From: Bacteroides intestinalis
Lineage (GTDB): Bacteria > Bacteroidota > Bacteroidia > Bacteroidales > Bacteroidaceae
Assembly: GCF_902364365.1 (NCBI RefSeq)
Contig: NZ_CABJDN010000009.1
Location: 124,001 to 188,000, forward strand
Direction of reading: 5' to 3'
Length of the DNA: 64,000 nt
Shown here: positions 27,222 to 35,961 of the stretch, piece by piece
Numbering within the stretch: position 1 is the first letter of the stretch
Layout: each line of letters starts with the position of its first letter
The notes under the pieces: model-generated
The model's database searches: none
Told to the model about the DNA's origin: nothing
Seen by the model: only the letters and a program-made list of their open reading frames with translations
Translations under genes and position numbers: made by a program

Positions 27222-27246
27222 CATTCTCCTTTTGTTTCATCGCCGG

Positions 27247-27287
27247 AAGTCCGGGACGGGTAGCGATCCGCCCGGACTTCTTTTTTA
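27247..27287 (+). terminator. Strong intrinsic terminator after the ardC-parB run
   Basis: AAGTCCGGG (27247-27255) pairs with CCCGGACTT (27271-27279), followed by CTTTTTT. The apical part contains a degenerate version of the GNRA-hairpin family (TAGCGATCCG). Confidence 0.85.
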
Positions 27288-27325
27288 CCGTTCTTTTGTT
27301 TTTCACCGGATATTTTGCCGGACTT

Positions 27326-27372
27326 CTTTCTTTCGTGAGCCGTAGCGGAAAAGACAAGAAGCAAAGAAACCA
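27326..27372 (+). repeat. Partial copy of the CTTTC hairpin repeat
   Basis: TTCTTTCTTTCGTGAGCCG and GCAAAGAAACCACTTTA match the second half of the composite repeats at 25077 and 26926. No gene follows on the plus strand, suggesting that a gene once stood here before the AIPR cassette was inserted. Confidence 0.6.
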
Positions 27373-27390
27373 CTTTAAAAAGTCAGTTCA

Positions 27391-27429
27391 AGAAAAGAAT
27401 GTTCAAAGGAACACCCTTTTCTTTTTTTT
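27391..27429 (+). terminator. Second intrinsic terminator, at the edge of the AIPR cassette
   Basis: AGAAAAG (27391-27397) pairs with CTTTTCT (27416-27422), and the inner TGTTC pairs with GAACA. A run of seven T follows. With the terminator at 27247 and the repeat at 27326 it accounts for the gene-free stretch 27222-27527. Confidence 0.75.
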
Positions 27430-27527
27430 ATCTCTAAACCGGAATCTACTTAACTTGGAATAGTGCAATGTAAATAAATGGAATGACTTAACTATTATTT
27501 CAAATTTATTATCATGATGTATAAATA

Positions 27528-29528
27528 TCAATCTATAACTTTTATATTCAATGCTTGTATCCTTCTTTTTGTATCTGGCTTAGATATTTCAAATGAAACT
27601 TTCTTTCCTTCAAGATTCGAATAATCCAATTCTGGATTATTCGAAAAATGAAAAAAGAATTCTTCGGATCTTAATTTTATATAACCGCAATAAATACCAG
27701 CTCTATTTTTCATAACCTTTTTCACTACTCCAATATTCTTAATAATATCACCTTCTGTTTTCGAAATATTAATTTTTTTACCATTATTCAATGTTTTGAG
27801 TATTAATTCTGTAAACTCTTGAACATCTTTCATTGCATATTTACTTTTCTTCATATGCTGAGTCCATTCAGTTTTACAGGTATTAAATAAATTTATAGCA
27901 TCATTAAATATCCCTTTTGCGGTCTCGGTATTATATAGACTTTTCAATATACTTTCTGAGAATTTGTCTATACTCTTTTCTTGAGATAAATGCGGTCTTT
28001 TTCCTGCAACCATCCAACAATAGATCATCAAGATATGTGCTTTGAATGGCTTCAAATCTCTGCTGAATTTTCCTTTTCTAAAGAAGCCTTCAAGGGTATA
28101 AAAAGCATAAGCTATTGCAAAATATGGTAATTTAGAATGTTCTTCCAAGAAAATATCTTTCCCAAACTCTTTAAGCAATATTGATTCATGTTTATGGGCA
28201 AGATGTGGGTTGTACATTAAGGAGCCCACAAAGTATTGTGTCAATATTCTTAGATTTATTTTCTGAATTGGTTTAATAAGTGGATTATGATTATATTGTT
28301 TTGCTCTCCTTTCATAATATATTTTATCTTGAAAATCAGAAACATAGGCATTGAAAAATATTTCTAAATCTTTATGAAATTTTTTGGTGCCTTCAAAAGC
28401 TTCCTCTAACACAATACTTTGCCTATTTGTTCCTTTAACTATTTCATTTGATATTTCAACATTTTTTGTAGCAATAATTTTCATTACTATTGTTGTATCA
28501 CTCAAATCCAATCCTTCTTTTCTAGCATTATAAATCACATGACAAGTTTGACATCCATTTACAATTTGAGGATTTTCTATTCTTAATTTCCTATTATTGG
28601 GAACAAATTCATCACAAACAACAGCAATTCCATTATTTAATAAAACGAACTTTTGAGGATCACTATTAATTGTATCATATATCTCCGAGTTTACAGTGTT
28701 GTCACCTTGATAGTCTCGAACATTATCATTAAAAAGAGACTTACGTATAACGTCGCCATCTGCAACAAGTAGCTTATATAATTCACTTGCCTTACATAAT
28801 GCCACACATGAATTTTCGACTTTCTCTACTGGGGTTAAGTCCATCGTATCAATAACTTCTATCACAGTAGAGAATTTGTTCTCATTTTCATCTAAAATAC
28901 ATTTAAATCTTTCACTGTCAATAATTTGGAAATCTACTTTTGAACAAAAATTATTTGATAATATATCTTTTTCTGCTTGTTTTTTCGTCCCTTCATGTAA
29001 TGGATCATTATTCCATTTTCCCATAACAACGTAGTACAATCGAACTATAGGAGATTCTTTCCAGTAGAAAGTAATGTCTTCACTAACCAAAAACTCTTTT
29101 ATTTGATATATTTCCTTGATCTTATCATTAAAAGGGTAATCTGGTGTTGCAGATAAAAAATTACGGACACCTGAAATAAAAGAATTCATTTCCGATACGC
29201 TGAAATGGGATTTATTTTTAGATTGTATAAAAATAAACTCAATACTGATTCTTGAGAATTTTGAGATAATATCTCGTATCTCATCAGTACTCTTAACTAA
29301 AATTCCATTTACCTTTATAGCTATACCGTCTATTCCAGTATCACCAGGTCCTCCAACTCCTATGAAATCAACTAATTCAGAGTCAGCATTAAATGCATCA
29401 GGTTGATGTTGAGTCAATATCGCAATGTTCACAAATTGTTCAAATGCTTCATCTTCAGGAATTCCTTGGAGTTCATAATTCTCACAAAATTTTTTAAAGC
29501 GTGCATTTATTATAGGTTCATTTGTCAT
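27528..29528 (-). CDS. AIPR-family phage-resistance-type protein with cold-shock-like C-terminus
   Basis: This 666-aa protein has an N-terminal restriction-nuclease-like segment (GDTGIDG with Asp67, then FIQSKNK with Gln102-Lys104). The AIPR core motifs LLNNGIAVVCDEF and NPQIVNGCQT lie near residues 300-335. The last 65 residues read like a cold-shock domain: GVVKK, GYIK, FFFHFS, LEGKKVSFEI. AIPR (abortive infection phage resistance) proteins abort phage infection in Lactococcus. The gene is strongly AT-rich and isolated, opposite in direction to the ardC run. Its upstream side abuts a truncated gene, so it was probably inserted into the ICE as a cassette. Confidence 0.8.
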   Translation of the reverse strand: MTNEPIINARFKKFCENYELQGIPEDEAFEQFVNIAILTQHQPDAFNADSELVDFIGVGGPGDTGIDGIAIKVNGILVKSTDEIRDIISKFSRISIEFIFIQSKNKSHFSVSEMNSFISGVRNFLSATPDYPFNDKIKEIYQIKEFLVSEDITFYWKESPIVRLYYVVMGKWNNDPLHEGTKKQAEKDILSNNFCSKVDFQIIDSERFKCILDENENKFSTVIEVIDTMDLTPVEKVENSCVALCKASELYKLLVADGDVIRKSLFNDNVRDYQGDNTVNSEIYDTINSDPQKFVLLNNGIAVVCDEFVPNNRKLRIENPQIVNGCQTCHVIYNARKEGLDLSDTTIVMKIIATKNVEISNEIVKGTNRQSIVLEEAFEGTKKFHKDLEIFFNAYVSDFQDKIYYERRAKQYNHNPLIKPIQKINLRILTQYFVGSLMYNPHLAHKHESILLKEFGKDIFLEEHSKLPYFAIAYAFYTLEGFFRKGKFSRDLKPFKAHILMIYCWMVAGKRPHLSQEKSIDKFSESILKSLYNTETAKGIFNDAINLFNTCKTEWTQHMKKSKYAMKDVQEFTELILKTLNNGKKINISKTEGDIIKNIGVVKKVMKNRAGIYCGYIKLRSEEFFFHFSNNPELDYSNLEGKKVSFEISKPDTKRRIQALNIKVID

Positions 29529-29779
29529 ATTTTTAAATTTAAAGGTTTAACACTAAGCAAATATATAAAAAATAAAATTCTTATGAACATAAAATTATTT
29601 TTTTCTCTCATTTTAAATTGATGTAAAGAAAGAGGCAGTATAGTTCGAGCGTTTTTCACCTCTTCCGGCACATGTTCCAACTGCCAGCCTTCTTCCTCGA
29701 TGGCAGCACGGCATACCTCTGCCGTGCGCTCATGCCTGCATATAAATTCCAAAGGAACTTGTTTCATTTCTTCTCCCAT
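29525..29779 (-). pseudogene. DUF4116-like gene fragment cut by the AIPR insertion
   Basis: The first 45 residues (FICRHERTAEVCRAAIEE, then GWQLEHVPEEVKNA) resemble one DUF4116 repeat unit. After about residue 48 the composition changes abruptly to AT-rich low-quality sequence (from about 29,640 leftwards), and the frame runs to the AIPR start. The start overlaps the end of the methyltransferase-like gene by 16 bp. I read it as the 5' part of an ICE gene truncated by the AIPR cassette. Confidence 0.5.
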
Positions 29780-30351
29780 TCGATTTTTTCCCTATATTTG
29801 GTTAATGATTTCACCAGTTCGTCCATATCACCGTGCATCCGGCTCAATCCCTTTTCTACCGTTAGGTTCTCAAAGACAATCTGCTTCAGCAATAGCCGAT
29901 GGCAGAAGTAGCTCGACCCGAACGGCACTCTATTCAGGTCATTGTACTGTACCCGTTTGTCGAATAGCAGTAATTCCAGTTCTTTCTCCTTGAACAGTCG
30001 GCAGGGTGCAGAATCGTTCAGCCAGAAGTTAGACATCAGCAGGGCAAACGGCTTGCCGAAACTAAGGCAACGCTCGAATATCGCTACCTTGTTACTGAAC
30101 GGAGGATTAGAAACGATTACGTCCCAATGTTCCGGTTCATACTTGAAAAAATCCTGCTCAGTGCAAATATGGGAATGATCCACTTTAAATCTATGCTCTT
30201 TCAGTGTTAGTACAAATTCGCTGTGTTCCATATCGAACGGACACCATACCTTTGTCTTTTTGGAAAGATACTTGATGATCGGCAACACCGCATAGCGGGG
30301 CGTGTACTTCTCGTCACCCTTGTTGCTTCGCAGATATTTTGAATAATCCAT
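29764..30351 (-). CDS. DNA methyltransferase-like protein
   Basis: The 195-aa product has the SAM-methyltransferase layout. VWCPFDMEHSEFV stands in for motif I, and DVIVSNPPFSNKV near residue 90 is the (N/D)PPF catalytic motif of N6-adenine methylases. No target recognition domain is visible, and no restriction partner is nearby. Proteins like this sit near traQ in several Bacteroides ICEs and may protect transferred DNA. ATG 30351 gives a 38-bp overlap with the DUF3872 gene; a start at 30384 is possible. Confidence 0.65.
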   Translation of the reverse strand: MDYSKYLRSNKGDEKYTPRYAVLPIIKYLSKKTKVWCPFDMEHSEFVLTLKEHRFKVDHSHICTEQDFFKYEPEHWDVIVSNPPFSNKVAIFERCLSFGKPFALLMSNFWLNDSAPCRLFKEKELELLLFDKRVQYNDLNRVPFGSSYFCHRLLLKQIVFENLTVEKGLSRMHGDMDELVKSLTKYREKIEWEKK

Positions 30352-30796
30352 CGCTGCTATCTCTCTCTTTTTCCGAATTGTCATTGTTATACGAAAATTC
30401 CAGTTCCACCGCCTGCCCGAACGAATCTTCCACCCACACCTTCAAACTGCTCTGGTCGTCCGATAACGAGGTATAGTACAGCCGGAACGTTTCTTTCTCC
30501 AACGGGTAACGGTCATTCGGCAGCAGCACCGTGCCGTCCTCCGTTTTCAACGTCCCTTTTCCGTCATAGAGGAACCACCGGATAGTGTACCGGGTATCTT
30601 CCCAGCGTCCTTCCCGTTTGAGTTCACAGCGGATTTCCGCCGTCTCGTTCACCTTCAGTTTCTTCGGGACGGGCATCGTTTCGACGGTGAACGGGTATTT
30701 CGTTTGAATATCCAGCTTGTCATTACAGGCAGCGACAAGCACGAGGGCGGCCACTATGTAGCAGCCCACGAGCATTTGATAAAATCTTTTCTTCAT
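30314..30796 (-). CDS. traQ: Conjugative transposon lipoprotein TraQ (DUF3872)
   Basis: The 160-aa product from ATG 30796 has a lipobox ending in Cys24 (LVLVAAC) and a beta-rich domain with DIQTKYPFTVETMPVPKKLK, typical of DUF3872. It belongs to the transfer apparatus of CTnDOT-type ICEs and is predicted to lie in the periplasm. It follows traO by 22 bp. A separate traP primase, usually between traO and traQ in CTnDOT, is missing. Confidence 0.85.
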   Translation of the reverse strand: MKKRFYQMLVGCYIVAALVLVAACNDKLDIQTKYPFTVETMPVPKKLKVNETAEIRCELKREGRWEDTRYTIRWFLYDGKGTLKTEDGTVLLPNDRYPLEKETFRLYYTSLSDDQSSLKVWVEDSFGQAVELEFSYNNDNSEKERDSSDGLFKISAKQQG

Positions 30797-30818
30797 ATAC
30801 ATTATTATATTATAGTAG

Positions 30819-31400
30819 TTATCGAATCATAAACCGGACACCCACACCTATCTGCGAGTGGAATCTTCCGCAATCGCCCCCGAACAGCATCCTTTGCCGC
30901 CCGTTTACCAGCAGCACGACCTTATCCGTCAGGTAGGCGGACAATTCCAGCGTCAGCGCACCCCCATAGATGAAATGATCCCCGTCCGTGAGCAGCGAAC
31001 CGTCCGGCAGACGGCTTTCGCCCCAGTTCACCGTTTCATACCCCGCAAGGGCGGACAACCCCAGTGCGGCAAAGAATGTCTTTTTCCTATCAGAGAGGAA
31101 GTTCAGGTAATACCCGCCTTCCCCCGTGAACTGGCTTGCCGGATAAAGATTTCCCCGGTAGTCATACCGCTTTTCCAGATACTCCGCACCGACCACCCAA
31201 TGGTGGGCGTTCTTCGTGTAAGTGCTTACCGCTATCCCGGCATGGTAGCCGAAACCGTCACCGCTTTTCCAGCGCATATTGTCCGAAAGTCCGCCTGTGA
31301 ATTGGATTCCCCTCATTCCGGGCAGGCATCTTTGGGCGTGTGCCTGGTTAAAATGCAGGCACACCCCGAAGAGCATGATAATGAACAGTACTCTTTTCAT
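30819..31400 (-). CDS. traO: Conjugative transposon protein TraO
   Basis: This 193-aa protein has a signal peptide (cleavage after AHA near residue 22) and an outer-membrane-barrel-like pattern ending in VGVRFMIR. The segment GMRGIQFTGGL is typical of TraO. It should be an outer-membrane part of the mating apparatus. It lies 3 bp after traN. Confidence 0.88.
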   Translation of the reverse strand: MKRVLFIIMLFGVCLHFNQAHAQRCLPGMRGIQFTGGLSDNMRWKSGDGFGYHAGIAVSTYTKNAHHWVVGAEYLEKRYDYRGNLYPASQFTGEGGYYLNFLSDRKKTFFAALGLSALAGYETVNWGESRLPDGSLLTDGDHFIYGGALTLELSAYLTDKVVLLVNGRQRMLFGGDCGRFHSQIGVGVRFMIR

Positions 31401-31403
31401 GTG

Positions 31404-32342
31404 TTACTTTATTTTCAGTTCGTTAATCACTTTTGCCGCCACTATATCCGAATTTTCCACCCGGATAGTCTGATGCCTGCCGCCGTTCTTCTCGAAGAGT
31501 TCGATTACCAGCACCTTATCGTCCGGTATGGTGAACTGCGGAACGACATACACCGTGCGCACGTTGCTTTTCCCGTTCGTTACCAGCACCTCGTTATAGC
31601 TGCGTACCGGATCAACTGCCCTCTCCTGAATGGCGGTACGTTTCGGTACTTTCTTGTCCACGATCTTGAACTTGATAAAGTCCGTGTTGAAAGCCACGTT
31701 CGACCGATTTCTCGTTTCCGTGTGGAAATAGAACAGCCCGTTATGCGAATGGATGGACTTCAAAAGGAACTGCACCCCGAAGCGTTTGCAACCCAAATGT
31801 CTGATTTCCCGCTTGTCGGCTTTATAGATGCCCTGCATAATCAGCTTCACCAGTAGCGGGCTTTCACTGCCCAGTTCACGGAAATAGATATTCATGCGTG
31901 TATGGCTGAAATCCGTCGTGTCCTCATTTTCCAGAAAGTCCTTCATTTCGATGTTCAGCATTTCCGGCTCATGGGCGTAACGGGCGTTGAAACTGTAAAA
32001 ACTTCCGTCCTCACAGATAACGGAAAAGTTTGTTTCCCCCGGAAACCCTTCTGTCGTGGCTTTCACCCTGACAACATTTTCCGCCCCGTCCGCTTTCCCG
32101 GCAATAATCCAATTACTGCCCAAGTCCACATACTTCACGGCAGACGGGAAAATGATGTGTACCGTTTTTGCAAACGTCACCTGCACCCCGTAAGGCGTCA
32201 CCATCTGCCGATAGGGTAACTTCTGCGTTATCCCTTGATACAGGTCGTTCCCGGCAACCGTCCGTACCGTGTCATTCACTTGTGCGTTCGCACCTATCAC
32301 CACGCCCATAAGCAGGGCGACCAATCCAAAAATCTTTTTCAT
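31404..32342 (-). CDS. traN: Conjugative transposon protein TraN (VirB9-like)
   Basis: This 312-aa protein has a signal peptide (first 20 residues ending GANA) and a beta-rich N-terminal domain containing KTVHIIFPSAVKYVDLGS, the start typical of VirB9/TraN-like proteins. It would form the outer-membrane core complex with TraM. The 252-bp spacer upstream holds two hairpins. Confidence 0.88.
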   Translation of the reverse strand: MKKIFGLVALLMGVVIGANAQVNDTVRTVAGNDLYQGITQKLPYRQMVTPYGVQVTFAKTVHIIFPSAVKYVDLGSNWIIAGKADGAENVVRVKATTEGFPGETNFSVICEDGSFYSFNARYAHEPEMLNIEMKDFLENEDTTDFSHTRMNIYFRELGSESPLLVKLIMQGIYKADKREIRHLGCKRFGVQFLLKSIHSHNGLFYFHTETRNRSNVAFNTDFIKFKIVDKKVPKRTAIQERAVDPVRSYNEVLVTNGKSNVRTVYVVPQFTIPDDKVLVIELFEKNGGRHQTIRVENSDIVAAKVINELKIK

Positions 32343-32560
32343 TGTCTTTTCTTTTTAATTATTATTATTTTTACATTCTAAGCCTGCATAGCATCCAATC
32401 CGCATGGCATCCCGACCTCATTTTCGCAGCGTGAAGCGAACGACCGCAGTGTAGCGTCAAAAAGAAAAAGCTGTTTGAGCGTAGCGAGTTCTTTTTCTTT
32501 AGCGAAACGTAGGAAGAGAGTAGCGTAGAAAATGCAGTCTTGATTTTTTCTTTTTGGTAT

Positions 32561-32592
32561 CTTTTTCTTTTGTATCAAGACAAAAGAAAAAG
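32561..32592. terminator. 12-bp perfect hairpin just after traM
   Basis: CTTTTTCTTTTG (32561-32572) pairs exactly with CAAAAGAAAAAG (32581-32592), with an 8-nt loop, 2 nt beyond the traM stop. A second related inverted repeat (AAAGAAAAAG with CTTTTTCTTT) lies at 32460-32502. These may process or attenuate the tra transcript between traM and traN. Confidence 0.6.
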
Positions 32593-32594
32593 TA

Positions 32595-33998
32595 CTACTC
32601 TTTGGCGTACAGCATCAGTTCGTAGCCCGCTTTCAGATGCACTTTCACCGTGCGGAATTTCTTGGCGAGGTACTGGCTGCCGCCCTGCATCACGCCCCTT
32701 GTCAAGTCCATAGCGATCTGCTGTCCGGCAGACTGCGCAAACGATATGCTTGTCCCCAGCCCGCCGCCGATGTTTGCAAGAGCTTCCTTTGCCGCTTCCT
32801 GTTCCAGTGACGAGGGCACGGACAAGCCTTTTTGCCCGTCGCTGTCATACACCGCCAGTTCCACGGGCAGCAGGTTGCCCCGGTATTCGATGGACGATAC
32901 CACAATATCCAGCCGTTCCCCCTGTACCTTGCCCGTTCCCGAAACAAGGGTGTTCTGCGGGATCACAAGGTTTCCCGCTTGCAGCGGTTCGAGCAGCCGG
33001 AGCTTCACCGTCTGACCGTCCATGATTGTCTGGTCTTGGTGGATGCACGCCCGAATGGTGTTCTTTCCCATAGCATAACCGTCGCCCACTGCCGTGTTGA
33101 ACCCGTAGTTTCTCGGCTGGCTGTACGCCCGCATGAACTCCGCATCGCTCATCGGTTGTTGCAGTCCCGACACCGTTTGCTGCCGTGCCGCCTGTACCGC
33201 AACAGCGGGCTTTCCCGTCCCTTGCCCGGTACTCTGTCCGGTAACGGGAACTTGCACGATTGTGCCGTTTTGTCCCGCCTGCCCGTTCTGTCCCATGTAC
33301 TTGGCGGCAAGCTCGTAGCTCTTTTCCATCAGGGCGACTTGCTCGTCTATGCCACCCGCCTGTCCCTGCTGTGCTTCCAGTTTCGCTGTCAGTTCCTCCA
33401 CCTGCTTTTTCAGTTCCTCCTTTTCCTCGTCCACCTTCGGCGTTTCGTAGAACGTGCCTAATTGTCGGTTGATGTCCCGGTAAGCAGCCGTTGAAGAACT
33501 TACGCCGCCTGCCCGCGAGCTTCCCGAATAATCCTTGAACGGCTCCCGTTCCGGTTCGCTGTCCGGCAGTTCCAGTTCCACCCCGTCCGCATTGTTATTG
33601 CCCGAAAAGGCGAAATCTTCCAGCGAACGCACCTTGTCCGCCTGTTTCTTTTCCAGTCCGGCTTGCTCGTAGGCTTTCCGCTTGTCACCGATAATCCCGT
33701 CATTCTCCGGCAAGGGAATGTCGGCATTGAACGCCCCCACCGTTTCCCCGCTTTCGTCCTTTTTGTCCGAAGGTGCGAAGATCAGCCACATCGAGCCGAG
33801 GAACAGCAACCCCATCAGCGGGTACACCAGCAGCTTTTTCCGTTGCTGCATCTGTTTGGGCGTTAGTTCTCTGGCGGGCTTCCTGTCCTTTTCACCGCTT
33901 TTCTTCCCTTTGTTCTCCGTCCCCGTTTCCGGGGCTGCGGCATCGCTCACCGTCACGTGCTGCGTTGCTGTTTCTTTTTCCTGATTCTGTTCTTCCAT
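32595..33998 (-). CDS. traM: Conjugative transposon protein TraM (VirB10-like)
   Basis: This 467-aa protein has a charged cytoplasmic N-terminus, one membrane anchor (LLVYPLMGLLFLGSMWLIFA near residues 54-73), and a periplasmic linker with coiled coil and Gln/Gly-rich stretches. The conserved C-terminal domain has IRACIHQDQTIMDGQTVKLRLL. This matches TraM of CTnDOT, functionally VirB10-like, which spans the envelope. It starts 3 bp after the traL stop. Confidence 0.9.
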   Translation of the reverse strand: MEEQNQEKETATQHVTVSDAAAPETGTENKGKKSGEKDRKPARELTPKQMQQRKKLLVYPLMGLLFLGSMWLIFAPSDKKDESGETVGAFNADIPLPENDGIIGDKRKAYEQAGLEKKQADKVRSLEDFAFSGNNNADGVELELPDSEPEREPFKDYSGSSRAGGVSSSTAAYRDINRQLGTFYETPKVDEEKEELKKQVEELTAKLEAQQGQAGGIDEQVALMEKSYELAAKYMGQNGQAGQNGTIVQVPVTGQSTGQGTGKPAVAVQAARQQTVSGLQQPMSDAEFMRAYSQPRNYGFNTAVGDGYAMGKNTIRACIHQDQTIMDGQTVKLRLLEPLQAGNLVIPQNTLVSGTGKVQGERLDIVVSSIEYRGNLLPVELAVYDSDGQKGLSVPSSLEQEAAKEALANIGGGLGTSISFAQSAGQQIAMDLTRGVMQGGSQYLAKKFRTVKVHLKAGYELMLYAKE

Positions 33999-34001
33999 GA
34001 T

Positions 34002-34271
34002 TTACTGATTGTTAAAAGGATTGATTATACTGTCATTCTTTAGCCGGATTTGGTCGATATGTTCTATCCCCAATTCCTGACCGTCACTTTTGCCGATGTT
34101 GTAGATGGCGGCGACGGTCATGTACACCGACAACCCGCCGAACACCACGAACATCACAAGGATAACCACCACCCGCTGATCCGGCGTGATACGCCCGCAC
34201 AGGCGGCGGAGCTTTACGTCCGCCCGGTCCTGCATATCAGCAATGACCTTTGCCATAAATTTTCCGACCAT
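34002..34271 (-). CDS. traL: Conjugative transposon protein TraL (DUF3989)
   Basis: The 89-aa product from ATG 34271 (MVGKFMAKV) has one transmembrane helix (VVVILVMFVVFGGLSVYMTV near residues 33-52) and a short C-terminal tail. The longer open frame from 34355 overlaps traK heavily and I reject it. DUF3989 proteins are small inner-membrane parts of the mating pore. Confidence 0.85.
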   Translation of the reverse strand: MVGKFMAKVIADMQDRADVKLRRLCGRITPDQRVVVILVMFVVFGGLSVYMTVAAIYNIGKSDGQELGIEHIDQIRLKNDSIINPFNNQ

Positions 34272-34275
34272 GCCG

Positions 34276-34899
34276 TTAGCGTTTGATGGTTTGCAAGTCC
34301 TTGTTTTCGGTAATCTCGAAGCCCTCGATGATGAACCCCTGCGGATTGTTGTCACTCCTTACGGCATCCAGCAACCGGCAGCGGGTGACAAGGCTTCGCT
34401 CCGTTACCGAGCTTTCCCGGAGGATAATCTGCCGGGCGAACGTCCGCACGTTGTACGGGTACTTGTCAAAGTCGCACCGCACGCTGTCAATCTGCACCAT
34501 CTGGTTGATGTTGCCGCTGATTACCCGGTTGTAATACCCTTTTTCCGAAAGGTCTTTGTAGTAGTTGAATGCGCTTTTGTCCGCCAGCATCAGCGAGCGT
34601 TTGATATTGCTTTCGATAGCCGACTTGTCGGGTGACAACGTGAAGAACAGTTCGTGAAACCTGCGCACATGTTCCCGTGCTTCCACCGGGCGGTTCTGCT
34701 GCACGTCCTGCGAGAGTGCCAGCATCAGCGACTTTCCGTTATCCAAGACGTATATTTTCTCCCGTTGCGCTTCGGCGAAACTGTACGATTTCCAAAGGGC
34801 GAAGCCCGTCACCACCGCACACAGGCAGATGAACACCAGCGCAAAGAGCCGTATCTGCCTGAAACTCGTTTCTATATTCTTTAATGACTTAAATTCCAT
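34276..34899 (-). CDS. traK: Conjugative transposon protein TraK (VirB8-like)
   Basis: This 207-aa protein starts MEFKSLKNIETSFRQIR, the conserved start of TraK. It has one transmembrane helix near residues 18-37 and a periplasmic NTF2-like domain. VirB8-like proteins nucleate the inner-membrane part of the type IV secretion channel. It ends 4 bp before traL and begins 19 bp after traJ. Confidence 0.9.
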   Translation of the reverse strand: MEFKSLKNIETSFRQIRLFALVFICLCAVVTGFALWKSYSFAEAQREKIYVLDNGKSLMLALSQDVQQNRPVEAREHVRRFHELFFTLSPDKSAIESNIKRSLMLADKSAFNYYKDLSEKGYYNRVISGNINQMVQIDSVRCDFDKYPYNVRTFARQIILRESSVTERSLVTRCRLLDAVRSDNNPQGFIIEGFEITENKDLQTIKR

Positions 34900-34918
34900 T
34901 TCTTGATTGATTTTTTAG

Positions 34919-35926
34919 TTACTTGATAAGTTTTCCGGCAACATTGCCCACGGCAGCACCCGCCCCGGCAGCGGCGACATTCCCCGCTTTGGCGGCAGTC
35001 GTGTTCATCGCACGGTTCGCACCGCTTACACCGCCCGCCATGATGATCCAGTTCGCAACGGTAGGTATTGTAAAGTACCCGAATATCCCGATAATCAGGA
35101 ATACCATGTACACCGTATTCGTGCTGTCCGGTATAAAGGTGGGATCGCTCATCGCCTCTATGTCTTTGGTGAGCATAAGCACCTGAATCCTTGCCAGTAC
35201 CGAACTGAACAGGTCGCTCACGGGCAGCCACATATAGACGGAAATGTACCGGGTTATCCATTGCGTCAGGGTGCTTTGGAATCCATCATAGACGCTTATC
35301 GCAAAGGCGATAGGCCCTAAGATGGAGAGGACGATCAGAAAGAACGTCCGTATCGTGTCTATCACCAGCCCGGCGGACTGGAACAGCAGTTCCAAGAGTT
35401 CCTGAAACCATTTGCGTATGTTCTGTTTCATCCGGTACTCGGCACGGTCTATGTACATGCCGCCCATCGTTATCAGGTCGCCAGCCGACCAGCCGAGTTC
35501 ATCCAGTTTCTTGTCGAACTCTTCCTTATCCACGAGGTACGCCGTTTCCGGATTCCGCTTGTTCGCTTCATATTCCAGCTTGTCTTTCTGTTCCCGGTAC
35601 TTGTTCATGTCGAAGGTCTGTGTTTCCAGCATCCCGTGGCAGCCTTTCACCACGGGCGAAAGCACCGTGTTGATCGTGCCCAGTACGAACGTCGGAAAGA
35701 ACATGATGCACAGCCCGATGGCGAACGGGCGCAGCAGCGGGTACACGTCGATAGGTTCGGCACGGGCGAGGGCTTGCCACACTTTGGCGGCGACGTAGAA
35801 CAGCGCACCCAACCCGGCTATCCCTTTGGCTACGCCCGTCAGGTTGGAGCATAGCGGTATCATTTCCTGATATAGCGTGTGCAATATCTGGTGCAGGTTC
35901 TCAAAGTCTATTGATAATAACATCAT
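34919..35926 (-). CDS. traJ: Conjugative transposon protein TraJ (VirB6-like)
   Basis: This 335-aa polytopic protein has about six hydrophobic segments (around residues 30-50, 70-100, 185-225, 230-250, 285-310). It has the TraJ segments LHQILHTLYQEMIPLCSNL and GPIAFAISVYDGF. VirB6-like proteins form the inner-membrane translocation channel. The Ala-rich C-terminus (GNVAAAGAGAAVGNVAGKL) is a family trait. Confidence 0.9.
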   Translation of the reverse strand: MMLLSIDFENLHQILHTLYQEMIPLCSNLTGVAKGIAGLGALFYVAAKVWQALARAEPIDVYPLLRPFAIGLCIMFFPTFVLGTINTVLSPVVKGCHGMLETQTFDMNKYREQKDKLEYEANKRNPETAYLVDKEEFDKKLDELGWSAGDLITMGGMYIDRAEYRMKQNIRKWFQELLELLFQSAGLVIDTIRTFFLIVLSILGPIAFAISVYDGFQSTLTQWITRYISVYMWLPVSDLFSSVLARIQVLMLTKDIEAMSDPTFIPDSTNTVYMVFLIIGIFGYFTIPTVANWIIMAGGVSGANRAMNTTAAKAGNVAAAGAGAAVGNVAGKLIK

Positions 35927-35961
35927 CTTACCTTATTATATATATGTACAGGAATCCGTTC

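Noticed and set aside
32832..33461. 209-aa open frame on the plus strand
   Set aside because: It is antisense to traM, which is well supported.
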